DNA of 64,000 nt from Gnetum montanum (lineage: Eukaryota > Streptophyta > Gnetopsida > Gnetales > Gnetaceae): positions 219,349-283,348 of the forward strand of contig MNCI01014507.1 in the NCBI GenBank assembly GCA_015680685.1, in the 5' to 3' direction. Numbering within the stretch: position 1 is the first letter of the stretch; each line of letters begins with the position of its first letter. The translations under genes and the position numbers were made by a program. Of the stretch, positions 46,430 through 57,205 are shown piece by piece. The notes beneath the pieces were generated by a model. That model was given only the letters and a program-made list of their open reading frames with translations. It did no database searches and was not told the origin of the DNA.

Positions 46430-46660
46430 GATGATGGTCTGAAAAGACCCTAAACTAACACATAGCTTATCATCTCGTAATCTGGTCACATTAACTATGG
46501 TCTGAAAAAAATCCTAAATTAGCTGTCTTAACATGCTAGACACACCACGTTATACCTTTCATCATAGTTCACAAAAATCTTACACTAATACCTAGGAAAC
46601 CTAGCTTGCTATTTTCTTGCAAACTGTGTATATTTTAACGATCTGCTAAGACCTTAAACT
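46430..46660. repeat. Tandem repeat array 2 of element D (degenerate)
   Basis: Several degenerate copies of a GGTCTG...GACC-TAAACT unit just before the RT frame; related to arrays at 41812 and 50270. Confidence 0.6.
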
Positions 46661-46738
46661 GGTAACCCTTCTGACACATACCTTTAAAACCTTTTGTTAT
46701 TGCACCATGTTGACAAAAAAATGTAACAACTTCCATTC

Positions 46739-47130
46739 TTGACATTTATTTTACAGGACAATTCGCAAATGGACAAAGCTTTACTTGCACCCCTAGCCCT
46801 AACAGGCCCACACGAGGAAACTTTTAGACATACTAATCTTACAATGATAGGAAACGATGCCCTCTCCTATGACATAAACATAACAGCCTCAGAAGTATCC
46901 CCAGAATGGTCAGAACATTTGGCCCGAACCTTAGACTTGGAGGTTGGCGATGTGACCAAGGATTCCCTCACTAAGGTCTCTATGGTTACGCACAAAGGAG
47001 AAAGAAAGACTCTGAAGGTTAGTTCCCTCCTTGACCAACAAACATAGAGTGATATATCTCGAGTGCTCCAAGATAACATTACGGTGTTCGCATGGTTGTA
47101 TGAAGACATGCCAGGTTTAGACCCATGACT
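46739..47130 (+). pseudogene. Element D pre-RT region
   Basis: Open from 46739 to 47047, then past a TAG in the same frame into a conserved lead-in of Tat RT (DNITVFAWLYEDMPGLDP). The first 100 codons are acidic with no protease motif. They probably represent the segment joining protease and RT. Confidence 0.6.
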
Positions 47131-48010
47131 GATACAGCACAACATCATGTTAAACTCAAGTATCAAAGTGGTTAGACAGAAAGCATGGAAGATTAAGCCC
47201 GAAATCACATTGGCAGTGCATGATGAAATCACCAAGCTATATCAAGCTAGTTTCATCTGCGCAGTTGATTATTTGGATTGGGTATCAAACATTGTTTTTG
47301 TTTCTAAGAAGATGGAAGGAATATGCATCTGTATAGACTTCCGCGATCTGAACAAGGCAACAATTAAAGATAATTTCCCATTACTAGGTATTGACCAACT
47401 TATTGATACAACAACTGGACACACCTTGCTATCCTTTATGGATGGGTTTTCGGGATACAATCAAATCCGCATCAACTGAGAACATCAATTGAATACAACT
47501 TTCATGATCCCCTGGGGAACTTTCTATTATACCATGATGCCCTTTGGGCTAAAAAAATACTAGAGCAACTTATCAACGCACCATGACATATATCTTTAGT
47601 GATTACCTCTTAGAGAGATTGAATGACTACGTAGACGACATAGTTGTTAAATATAGGAAGTCGGAAGATCACCTAGAGGACCTAGAGTTAATTCTTAAAC
47701 GATGTCTTAGGCATGAACTATGGCTCAACCCAAAAAATGTGTATTTGGAGTCAAAACCGGATGCATGTTGGGGTTCGTAGTATCGCAAGCTGGCATATGA
47801 TTTGGCCTCGATAAGGTTAAGGTTATCGTTTACCTAGCACCACCTACGAACCTCAAAGAACTGCATGGGTTGTAGGGTAGGTTACAATTTTTCAGGAGGT
47901 TTATCTCGAAGTTAACAGACAAATTACATCCTATGTAACATTTTCTCAAGAAGGGAGTTAAGTTTGAATGGACCGAGGACTACCAGCGTGCATTTGAGAA
48001 CCTAAAGAAA
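47131..48010 (+). pseudogene. Element D reverse transcriptase
   Basis: Ty3/gypsy RT: KIKPEITLAVHDEITKL, IVFVSKKM, ICIDFRDLNKAT, DNFPL, LLSFMDGFSGYNQI, WGTFYYTMMPFGLK, then in another frame YVDDIVVK with the catalytic YVDD at 47628-47639. KNVYLESKP and FVVSQAG follow, and then ELHGL and LQFFRRFI. Frameshifts near 47555-47575 and 47780 displace about 70 codons; stops are scattered. Catalytic aspartates are intact. Confidence 0.85.
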
Positions 48011-48345
48011 GAGCTGCTACATTTGTCAATGATTTTTCCACCACAAAGGGATCAACCTTTCTACATCTACTTAGCAAGTTCAGTTTTGTCTATAGCTATG
48101 TTATTGTATCAAAAGAGGAACGATGGGTCAGAAATCCCTATCTATTATCTAAGTCATGCTCTATTTGCATATGAAACGAGGTACAATGAAGTAGAGCGTA
48201 ACTACTTGGCATTGGTATTTGCACTCAAAAAATGCAGACACTATCTTTTTCGTAGCCAAGTTAACATAATTTGCAAGAACAACATTTTATGTGCAATCAC
48301 AAATAATTTATACGAGAGCAGTAGGATAGCTTCCTAGAAAGCCAT
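48011..48345 (+). pseudogene. Element D RNase H 1 (gypsy type)
   Basis: PFYIYLASSVLSIAMLLYQ, then PIYYLSHALFAYETRYNEVERNYLALV and FALKKCRHYLF: the standard RT-linked RNase H of Ty3/gypsy. The first catalytic position, usually Asp in 'L-x-L-D-A-S', is here L-A-S-S, so the domain appears catalytically impaired. One frame, one stop. Confidence 0.8.
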
Positions 48346-48912
48346 CACAACAGAGTTTGACTTGCACTACATTGGCCAATCTTCCATGAAAGGTCAAGCG
48401 ATAGCCGACCAGCTTGTAACATCACCTATTAACGATCAAGTAACAATAGAGCCTAAATTTCCAGATGAGCATGTAGATAGTTTACACCCTGTATCAACAG
48501 GCCTCGAAGTGATGTTATATTTTGATGGAGCTTCGACTACCAGAGGTGACAGTGCCACCTCCATCATTACACTTTCCCCTAAGGATGTTCACCCATTGGC
48601 TTACAGCCTAGCATTTCCTTGTACGAACAATGTGGTAGAGTACGAGGGGCTCCTCAAAGGATTGTTAGCAGCCAAAGAACTCAATGTTCAACACCTGGCA
48701 ATATAAGGTGATTCAATGCTCGTTGTCAATCAAATCATAGAAGTCTACACCTATAAAGCTGTGCATCTACAGCCCTATTGCGATATGGCTAAAGATCTTT
48801 TGAAGAAATTTACAATGACTGACATTCGACATGTGCCGTGTAGTGAAAACATTGTAGTTGATGCGTTAGCTATGCTAGCTTTAAACGTGCCTCCACATCT
48901 AGTTGCCACCTA
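48346..48912 (+). pseudogene. Element D RNase H 2 (archaeal-type, Tat lineage)
   Basis: A second RNase H follows in the same frame: MLYFDGASTT (catalytic Asp in FDGA), NNVVEYEGLLKGLLAAKEL (catalytic Glu), GDSMLVVNQI (catalytic Asp) and the closing VVDALAMLA. All catalytic positions are readable. This extra domain, related to plant and archaeal RNase HI, is diagnostic of the Tat lineage. One TAA at about 48704 interrupts it. Confidence 0.88.
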
Positions 48913-50232
48913 GCCTACTTTAATGATGGAATGTATAGATGTTATCATCCAAGTAGTGCAAATCTCTTCTCTAACTACGAAAGGAATGTCAGAATGGTAC
49001 GATAACATTAAAACCTACCTTCTACATGGAGAACCACCACACGAGTTGACATCCACACAAAAGGAGATAATTCGCAAGTGTGCCAGGCAATACATCATCA
49101 TTGGAGACAACATTCTATGTAGGTGCTCTTTTGATAGTGTATTGTTAAGCTACGTTAATAGTGACCAAGTGCAAAAGATAGTTAGCAAAGTTCAAGAGGG
49201 ACTATGCGGAGGACACATAGCCCCATGATCCATGGCCGCTAAAATCAGACACTTAGGGTATTACTGGCCATACATGGAATGAGACTGCCCTACCAAGGTT
49301 AAGAAATGTGATACATGCCAATGTTACGGAAATCTAATACATGTGTCACCAACTGAGTTACATACCACACAAATCACTTGGCCATTCCAACAATGGGAAC
49401 TAGACATCATAGGCTCCATCACGCCTAAGTCTTCCCCAGGGCATAGCTTCATCATCACAGCTACTGAGTACTTCACGAAGTAGATCGAGGCTATTTCCCT
49501 ATGAAAGACTACATATCAATAGGTTTGCCATTTTATCTTGGATAACATAGTAACCAGGTTTGGGCTTCCCATGAATATTGTGACCAATAATGGACCATAG
49601 TTTAGTAGTGTCGAAACCAAATCTTTCTGCAACAACCTTGGTATTAAGAAATCTTTTTCCTCACCTTATTATCCACAAGAAAATTATCAAGCAAAGGCAA
49701 CAAATAAGGTGGTCATCAATTTACTGAAAAAGATGCTCAGTAGCAATAAGAAATGATGGCATGAAAAGATCCTTTACGTGCTATGGGCCTATCGTACAAC
49801 ATGCAGAATAGCTACCGATAGAACACCCTACAGCTTAGTCTATGGATCTGAAGCAGTGTTACCCCTAGAACTACAGGTTCCCTCATTATGGATGGTCCTG
49901 TTCATGGTTATAAATGAGACTCAACACAATGAGTCTAGGATCGTGGATCTAGACTCAGTAGATGAAAAGCGCATCCAAACACTTGACAGCATTGAAAAAT
50001 ATTAGGTTCAGCAAAGGCAAAAGCATTATCACAACTTACATTAGCGACTAATCAAGAAAGGAGACTTGGTTCTTAAGGCTATTTGTGAACCAGTGAGAAA
50101 ATTCTCTACAAGCTGGGAAGGCCCCTTTTTGGTCATTAATGCATACGACAATGGAGCATTCAGGCTAGCAAACATCAACAGCAATGAACTTCCAAATCCA
50201 GTAAACCACATGTACCTGAAGTAGTACAACAT
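48913..50232 (+). pseudogene. Element D integrase
   Basis: Zinc-binding region GGHIAP ... CDTCQCYG. The core keeps the first Asp in WELDIIGSI (49403-49405), but the second position is Asn in VTNNG (49586-49588) and the Glu is Lys in YQAKATNK (49694-49696). Both are G-to-A changes, with the normal 35-residue spacing kept. The C-terminal part follows: YRTTCRIATDRTPYSLVYG, then KKGDLVLKA and WEGPFLVINAY. Frame constant, many stops. Two of three catalytic acids are lost. Confidence 0.88.
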
Positions 50233-50269
50233 TTAGACTACATCTCAGCTCATACACAAGGTAATAACA

Positions 50270-50650
50270 TCTTCTACGATGTAAAAATGACAGTGTTGTA
50301 CTCGTCTGCTACGATGTAAAACTGGCATTTCCTACACGCATCTACCATGACGCTAAATTAGCAAAGTTTTCAACCGTCCGCCAGGACATGAAACTGGCAA
50401 GGTAAGCATCCATCTATTGAGACACTAAAACTAGCATAGACTTGTCTCTAGGTCACGACACAAAATTGACACCCACAACATGGTCTGCTAGGACCATAAA
50501 CTAGCTCTTTCACCATCCACTACAACATAAACCTAGCATGCTTCAGTCTGCCCAGACTTTAAACTGGGACCATGGTCTACTGGGAATTAAAACCAGCAAC
50601 AATGGTCTACCAAGACTTAAAACTAGAATCTGCCAACAGATTCACAAAAA
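50270..50650. repeat. Tandem repeat array 3 of element D (degenerate)
   Basis: Degenerate units of about 40 bp with core GGTCTGCTAGGACC-TAAACT, just past the integrase stop. Similar arrays in the 3' region are known for Tat elements. Confidence 0.65.
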
Positions 50651-51500
50651 AAGTGAGCCTGATCATTCTTGTATAACATTCCTACGAGACATAAAGGGTA
50701 GGACATTGGAATAGATGCAATGCCGCTACCCTCTTGGTATCCTACTGATTCCTCAGATATGTCGAAAGGCATTCTACTGACCCCTTGGAGATGCCGCTAT
50801 GATGACCACTTTGTAGCTGCAACTCCTGGGGTCAACTTTGCCACTGAGAGCCCCAAGGAAACTATGGTCACCCATAACCTTGGTTGCCTCCAACCGTCAT
50901 TACCACCAGACTCTGGCTGAGCAGATTCATCTAACTAGCTCCTTGCCTAGCCAGACGGATAAGATGAATCTAGCTATCGATGGCAAATTCCTGAGTCGCG
51001 GTGTCAACAAAGGGAACAAGGCCTCTTGCTATGGTTCCTTTCCCATGGCTTGCACTCTCCTTTTTTCTTCAGATGACACTTATTTTAACAACCTCCCCAG
51101 TGATTAGGATGATTGCTTGGTTCTATGTTCTTGTTATGCTTTGCAGGTCACTTGCTACCATAGCACTCTTCAAAGATGCATTCACTAAGAGAGTGAGGTG
51201 TCACAGCATTTTGAGGTGGCTGCGTGGACTAGCCTGACTACTTGGGAGTGCAAACCCTACCATTTCCCTCACTAGACACCTTATCTTACTTTCTCCTTCC
51301 CTTATCTTTACAACCGCCCTTACCCTCTCCCCTCGTTTGTACAAAATGTGAGTGCACAAGAAGCCTTTTGCATAACACATCACATCCATGACTTAGCGTA
51401 ACATAACTTGCCTCATGGAAAGCATCTATATTCCAAAAAAAAAAGTAGGAAAAGCTAGGAAAAATGGATGAAACACAACTCGTCCAGGTCATACAGGTGT
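50650..51500. other. Element D 3' region, no gene recognised
   Basis: Moderately GC-rich with overlapping short ORFs (50720-50920, 50838-51107, 51001-51237) that show no motif. A purine-rich run at about 51432-51466 could be the polypurine tract before the 3' LTR. Confidence 0.4.
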
Positions 51501-53000
51501 AACACAACTCATCTAGGCAAGCCCCACATATACAATATAGTAGCGTAATCTCTCGGGAAAACACCCGTGAGAAGATGCCTAATAGCATGTTTGCGAAGTA
51601 TCCTACTCACGCTTGAGTCTTCCCCAAACCTCCCTCCATCATAACTGTAAAATCCTCTCCTGCTCCTTGCATTTTCACCTTCGCACTTCCAAGCTTGACA
51701 TAGCCAAATCCAAGCAGGTGCCGACAGATGTCGTTCATGTCTTTACCTCTATGGTGTTTCGTATTCTTTGTCAACATCTCTTGGGCAAGCCCTCCAAACA
51801 TCAACAAAGAAGGGCCATTGCAACACCATGAAATCTCGAGACCTCGATGATTCAGCAAAGTTTCAAGGCTTAGGCAAGGATTTTTCACAAGTGGCATATC
51901 TCAGCAAGTTTTCTTTTTTCAGCTAAGGGCTTGCTACGCTACACTACGTAGCTCAGCGTAGTAGACTTTGGGAGAATAGAACAGAACAAGGGATGTGCAG
52001 CAATAACACTTCAACTTCGCAAGGTAGCCATGTTCAGGAATCTTAGCTTTTGCTGTACTACACCACGTTACGCTACGAAGCGTAACGCAAGTAGCACCAT
52101 TGACTTAGCCGCACCGACAAAGATAACAAAATTTAATTGGTATCAGTCATTACCCCATGATATGCTTCCCAGCGTATCATAGCGTAGTCACGAGATAGTT
52201 TTTTCAGTGCAAAAGACAAGGCTAAATGAACTATCTTCTTGAGGGGTGGTTACGCTATACTACGCTTCAGAGTGTAATGTAGCATAACGCCACAAGCTTC
52301 AACTATAGCACATCGAGTCAACAGCATTTTGTGGGCCCAGGACACACGTCATCTAAACCACATTTTTCTCCTAGCCCTAATTTTATAAATACCCCGGTAG
52401 ACAATGTTGGAAGGGTTGACAATTTTTGATAGTATTGGAAAAAAAAAAATATTGGCGAGATGACGAGAAGAGCATCGATGGTGACAGAGAGAAGCTTTTG
52501 ACCAGAGACTTCAAGTTAGCATACATTTTGCTTCAAGCCTCACTCCCTTAGATTGGGCTTTGCTTGTCATCTCTGAATAGCTTCTTGCTCTTGGCATGCA
52601 CTTCATCTAAACCGAAGTCCGCTTGCAACCATTGTATTCAACATATTTATCTATAAGTTCAATACAAAATTTTAAGATCGTACATTCTCCAAATTCAAGC
52701 ATTTTACTTACATTGATTTTATAATCGTTTTCCATCGTTTACATCATTATCACTATCTTCAAGATCTGATCTTAGAGCAGATCTTATTTTCTCATCAATC
52801 GATATTGTACCTTCACATTGAAATTGTCATTTCGTTATCTGATCATTACAAAATTTACTAATTAAGTAATTCCTTGTCTAATTGACAAGACCATTCAGGG
52901 CACCTCAGATTCATTTTCTCCAGCACGGCCCTCTCCCGGATCTGGGGTTGGAACTGTGTACATGGAAATTCGCTCCGTGTTTCTAGGAACCACTATTTTC
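51500..53000 (+). repeat. LTR-like region of element D
   Basis: U3 side with clustered TACGCT/AGCGTA words (51925-52290), TATAAATA at about 52384 followed by transcript-like sequence, then a U5-like stretch to about 53000 with CTCTCCCGGATCTGG. No second copy was found in the window, so the ends cannot be fixed. Confidence 0.5.
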
Positions 53001-53009
53001 TATCATTAC

Positions 53010-53232
53010 AAAACTCTTATAATTTATTTTCGTAGAAGTTAGAATATTTTCCCTTTAAGTGTCCACAACGTGGATCCAAGTGATTGTATGACATTTTATT
53101 TAAGTGCATCTCTACCTAGACACATTTGCATAAACAAAAATAAAATTGAAATTTCTTTTATGCATTGCAGCACTTAGAGTAGCATAAATCTACTTTTCAA
53201 CAATTTACTTTACATGAAATTTACTTTCTTAT
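53010..53232 (+). repeat. LTR fragment H, left half
   Basis: Resembles the middle of the A/B LTRs (AGTTAGAAT-ATTT, CTACCTAGACACATTTG, AATAAAATTG) in decayed form. Interrupted at 53232 by element B; the right half resumes at 60287. Confidence 0.55.
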
Positions 53233-54078
53233 TGATGGGATGTGATATCGCATGGGCCATGAAATCACATCCCCCGCGATATCGCACACACGATATCGCG
53301 TCTTCCCCTATGATATCGCATACGTGATATCACAGTGCACCACCAAATCTATAAATAAGAGGCAGCTCTCCCTTGTTTCTCATTCTAGGCCTAGAACGTA
53401 GTGAAACTCTAGCAGTTTTACCTATCTAGAGATAGAATAATTTCCATGTGCCCGCAGTAGGAGCTCCAAAGTGAACAGATCTTTATTCGAGCAAATATTG
53501 TACCTGAACACAAGTTTGTGTACGAAAATAAAGATGAACTTCTTTGATAAACCTTGCAATGCATGGACTAAGCTAAATAGGATTTTATTTATTGTTATTT
53601 ATTTTTTATCATTTAAATGATTTATTAGTTAATTAAATCTCTCTCAACCCTTCTCCCATAGTTAAGTGCATTCAGTACGACCGCTTCGAGCACGTGCGTT
53701 ACGCTTGGTGATCCGAGTAATGAATAGCATTTGGTAACCAAGGTTGCATTGGTTTAGGGTGTGAACGATAAGTGGGAATGGATGCTAATGATAGATTAAT
53801 TAAGGCTTAGTTAATTAGTTAAAGTTAGTTAATTAGTCTCTTCACCCTTCACCTCATTAGCATAGGAGATAAAACAGAAAAGACATAAAAATCACATACC
53901 TCAAACTTGCTTAACCATAAAACTATGAAAAATACAAGTAAGTCTGGGAAGATAATGAATGATTAACCTTAAGTTTTCCATGAGGCATGTAGGCACTTAG
54001 TCTATGGAGTTCGACTGGATCACACGTGTAACGCTCATCTTCATATGGTTGAGTGTAGGGGTACGTCACCACTCATCA
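53233..54078 (+). repeat. 5' LTR of element B
   Basis: 846 bp, TGATGGGAT to CTCATCA. Starts with GATATCGC-rich palindromic words, TATAAATA at 53350-53357, AATAAAG near 53529. Confidence 0.92.
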
Positions 54079-54079
54079 T

Positions 54080-54096
54080 TGGCGTCGTTGCCAAGG
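54080..54096 (+). promoter_or_regulatory. Primer-binding site of element B (tRNA-Asp type)
   Basis: TGGCGTCGTTGCCAAGG matches 14 of 17 positions of the tRNA-Asp 3'-end complement, one base after the LTR. Confidence 0.88.
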
Positions 54097-54223
54097 ACTA
54101 AGTTGTTTGTGCACTGAGTAGAATATAGAAAATTATCCACTTGATTGGGAGCTTAAACAAATCCTTAGGGTTAATTAAACAAAAAAATTATATAATGGTT
54201 AATCAGCACACTGACAAGACACA

Positions 54224-57205
54224 ATGTCTTCTTCTTCTTCTTCTCACAAAAGCACTTCACCACCTAGGGATCACACTAGAGATAATTGGTGGCACCAGGC
54301 ACATAACCAAAATCTACTAGTTCCTCAAAAATATAGGGTGGTATATACTCATCATGATGAATATATACTTGATTTTACCTTTATCCTCCATCAGGATGAA
54401 CAATTGTGTTAGAGAGACTTGCAAGGTAACATAGTGTTACCTCCAAATGAGGCAGTCCCTAACATGCTTTTTCATGCGCTTGCACAGATAGGCATGATAG
54501 AATTATATGCTAAATACATTGCAAAAGATTATGACATAAGGGATTACCATCCCACAGTAGCGCAACATCTGAGGGACTTGAGGCAGGATAGCCACCATAC
54601 ATTGTTGAAGGGCAAAGTTGTCCCGCACGTCCTAAGCGCAATAGAAGATGGTGAACCAATCATAACAGATTCTTCATAAAATGATGTTCCCCCTCCTAAC
54701 AATAGTGAGGAGGTGGGGTATCAGAACCTACACTCCATGATACACAACCCTGGTTCTGATCCCCATGAACACAAACTATTCACTGAGGGAACAAAAATAC
54801 ATGACAAGGATGAGCATTCTGATCGTCATCACGATCAGGGCTATAGCCATCAAAGAGAAGATAAGAAACATCGTCATGACGATGGTTCTCCTTCTTCTTC
54901 CCCTTCATCACATCATTCACCCTCTCCTTCCACATCAGGGAGTAGTTGTAAAGAGCATAACAGTGAGGATAAGGGTATGTGAAATGAGAGACCTCGACGA
55001 GAGAGTTGAGAGTAAGGATGAGGGTAGTCTAGAGAGTCTAGGCATGGTAGAAGGGAAAGTAGGGAACCACGTAGGCATCATAGATTTCATGAAAGAGATG
55101 ATAATGATGAACACCTACTTACCACTCGAAGTATGTTAGATATTACGGAGGTAGTGAGAATACCTACAAGGCATCAAAAAGATAGTCGGATCAAGAGATT
55201 AGATATGAATAATATCCCACGCTTTGAAGGGGGTTACAACGCTAATCTGAAAAATCATTTACAAGCATTCCACGATGCCTGTACCTTGCAAAACATAGAA
55301 AACAAGTGGTAGAAATTAAAGTTGTTTCCTAGGATGCTCATAAAAGAAGTAGAGTGTTGGTACCAGTCCTTAGAACTAGAAACCATTAGGAGATGGAGTA
55401 CGATGTTAGAGTTGTTTAATGATAAATACCAAACGTACTCCAGAGTGTCCAACTTGCGTAAGTAGATCTAAGGATGGAAGTAGGGTATTCATGAACCCTT
55501 AGATGCTTCCATGGGCTGATATTATGCATTGTTACATCGTTGCCCAGGCCATGGTTATGCACAACAAGATCAACTCTGCCACCCCGTAGATGGGCTAAGA
55601 CATGAAACCAAGAGAACCCTTGGGACATATGCCCAAGGGAGATTATCATAACTTAGATTCCATGAAATTCATCAATTTTTGGAACAAGTAGCTAAAGAAG
55701 AAGGGGAGCTATGGAAAAGAAAAAGCGTGGAAGAGTATAACCGCAATCCTTCCCTTTGGAAGAGGGGAGTGAGATTCTACACTGAAGAGGATGAGTCACC
55801 ACTTGAAGAGTTGGTGAATAGAAAAATCTTTCTGCTTCAGAAGTTAACAATGGAAGTGTCAACTAAGGTAGATGAAATATGGATCTCCTTAGATAGTAAA
55901 ATTGAAACTCTTCTAAATATTGTAGAGGAATCTAAGGAGGAATGAAGTAGTGACAAGGATAAGAAAAAGTGGAGAGATTCAGGTCATGCACGTGACAAGG
56001 GTAAAGGAAAAATGAATATTTCCGATGAGGTTGTGGATTCTGGCACAGAAAATGATGGTGGATGTGAGATCTGCCAATATGACCATCCTAAGGGATGTTG
56101 CCCAATAATCTCACATCTACAAGAGTCTGGGGTGTATGCACTGAACCTAAGACTTAACAGATGGCAGGCACCCCAGAGGTTACCTTATCCCCAAGGTAAC
56201 CTGAGGCAGTTCCACCAACCGTTAACGTATTATCCAAGTGGAACTCTGCCACAGCCTATCGGTCAACATCAGTAGTGGCAACACCCGTAGTCATGGGGGA
56301 TGCCACCGCATAGACAACAATACCCTTACTGGCAACCAGACCCATATGGATATTATATGCAGCAGCCAATTTCTCCAAGTGACTCTATGGGTCATGCAAC
56401 TTCACAACATCACTACCAAGTTTTGGAGTATTTTAGAAGGACTCCTTCTCCTCTGGGAGATACACCACAGACATACCATCCTCTGAATCCATCCACCACT
56501 CTTACGCTGGTAGTTCCATTACCTCCTACTCCAAAAATGCAAGGGAAACTCCCCACTCAACCGCAGCAACATAATGCTATGAGAGTTGTAAACCTTCAAC
56601 CCACTACTAGTTCTGATAACTGCAAGAAGAGAAGACCTTTCTTCAGAACCAAAAGCCCAGACAAGCTCTCACAACAACAAGCAGTTGGGTCTGTGACCAC
56701 TCCTCCAACAAATAAGGCTTCAGAGCTCCCTTCAAACCAATACTAGAGCTCAACGCATACGGCTATGTTAACACATATCATTACCGACTGGATCAAGGTA
56801 GGTCACCTTCTTAGGAAACTCTTTGACCCTGGAAGTCCCTTAATCTACCTCCAAGTCACTAGGAATGAACCTCATAAGGATCTTCTTGACTCAGGTTTCG
56901 GAGTCAACTTAATCTCATGAAAAATGTATCAAGCCTGGAACCTGCCTCCACTTAAGAAGAGTAATATTCAACTAGAGTTGGCTGACCAGTCCATCACCAT
57001 TCCCTTGGGATTGGTGGAGGACATTGTTACCACTATGTGTGGTTGGTCATACCCAGCTGATTACCTAGTGATCCATGTAAACAATGACAAAGGGGGCTTC
57101 CCAATTATAATGGGAAGGGCATGGCTAAGTACAATAGACACATGCCTAGGAAACCATGATCTTTCCTTGGAAATATCTAAGGTAAACATTTATGAAAATA
57201 TCTAG
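54224..57205 (+). pseudogene. Element B gag-protease in a single frame
   Basis: From the ATG at 54224 (MSSSSSSHKST) the same frame runs about 990 codons to 57203 with roughly twenty stops and no frameshift I can detect. Order: N-terminal block (FTFILHQDE, GNIVLPP), His/Arg/Ser-rich region (54780-55110), gag core (EGGYNAN ... SLELETIRRWSTMLELFNDKYQT, 55215-55450), charged coiled region, cysteine motif C-x2-C-x3-H-x3-CC at 56063-56101 (spacing one short of canonical), Pro/Gln-rich part, then protease with D-S-G at 56888-56896 and IIMGRAWL. Gag packages RNA; the protease would mature it. It could not reverse-transcribe itself. Confidence 0.88.

Larger units (their letters stand above)
41410..53000 (+). 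mobile_element. Element D: Tat-lineage Ty3/gypsy with antisense spliced gene
   Basis: Contains a gag-like remnant (41410-41703), tandem repeats (41812-42110), a minus-strand spliced gene (46193-42205), repeats (46430-46660), RT, RNase H, a second RNase H and integrase (46739-50232), repeats (50270-50650), and an LTR-like region to about 53000 with TATAAATA at about 52384. Two RNase H domains and tandem repeats with a TAAACT core mark the Tat lineage (Ogre, Retand, Grande). No protease and no 5' LTR were found, so the left part is truncated or rearranged. Ends are approximate. Confidence 0.7.
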
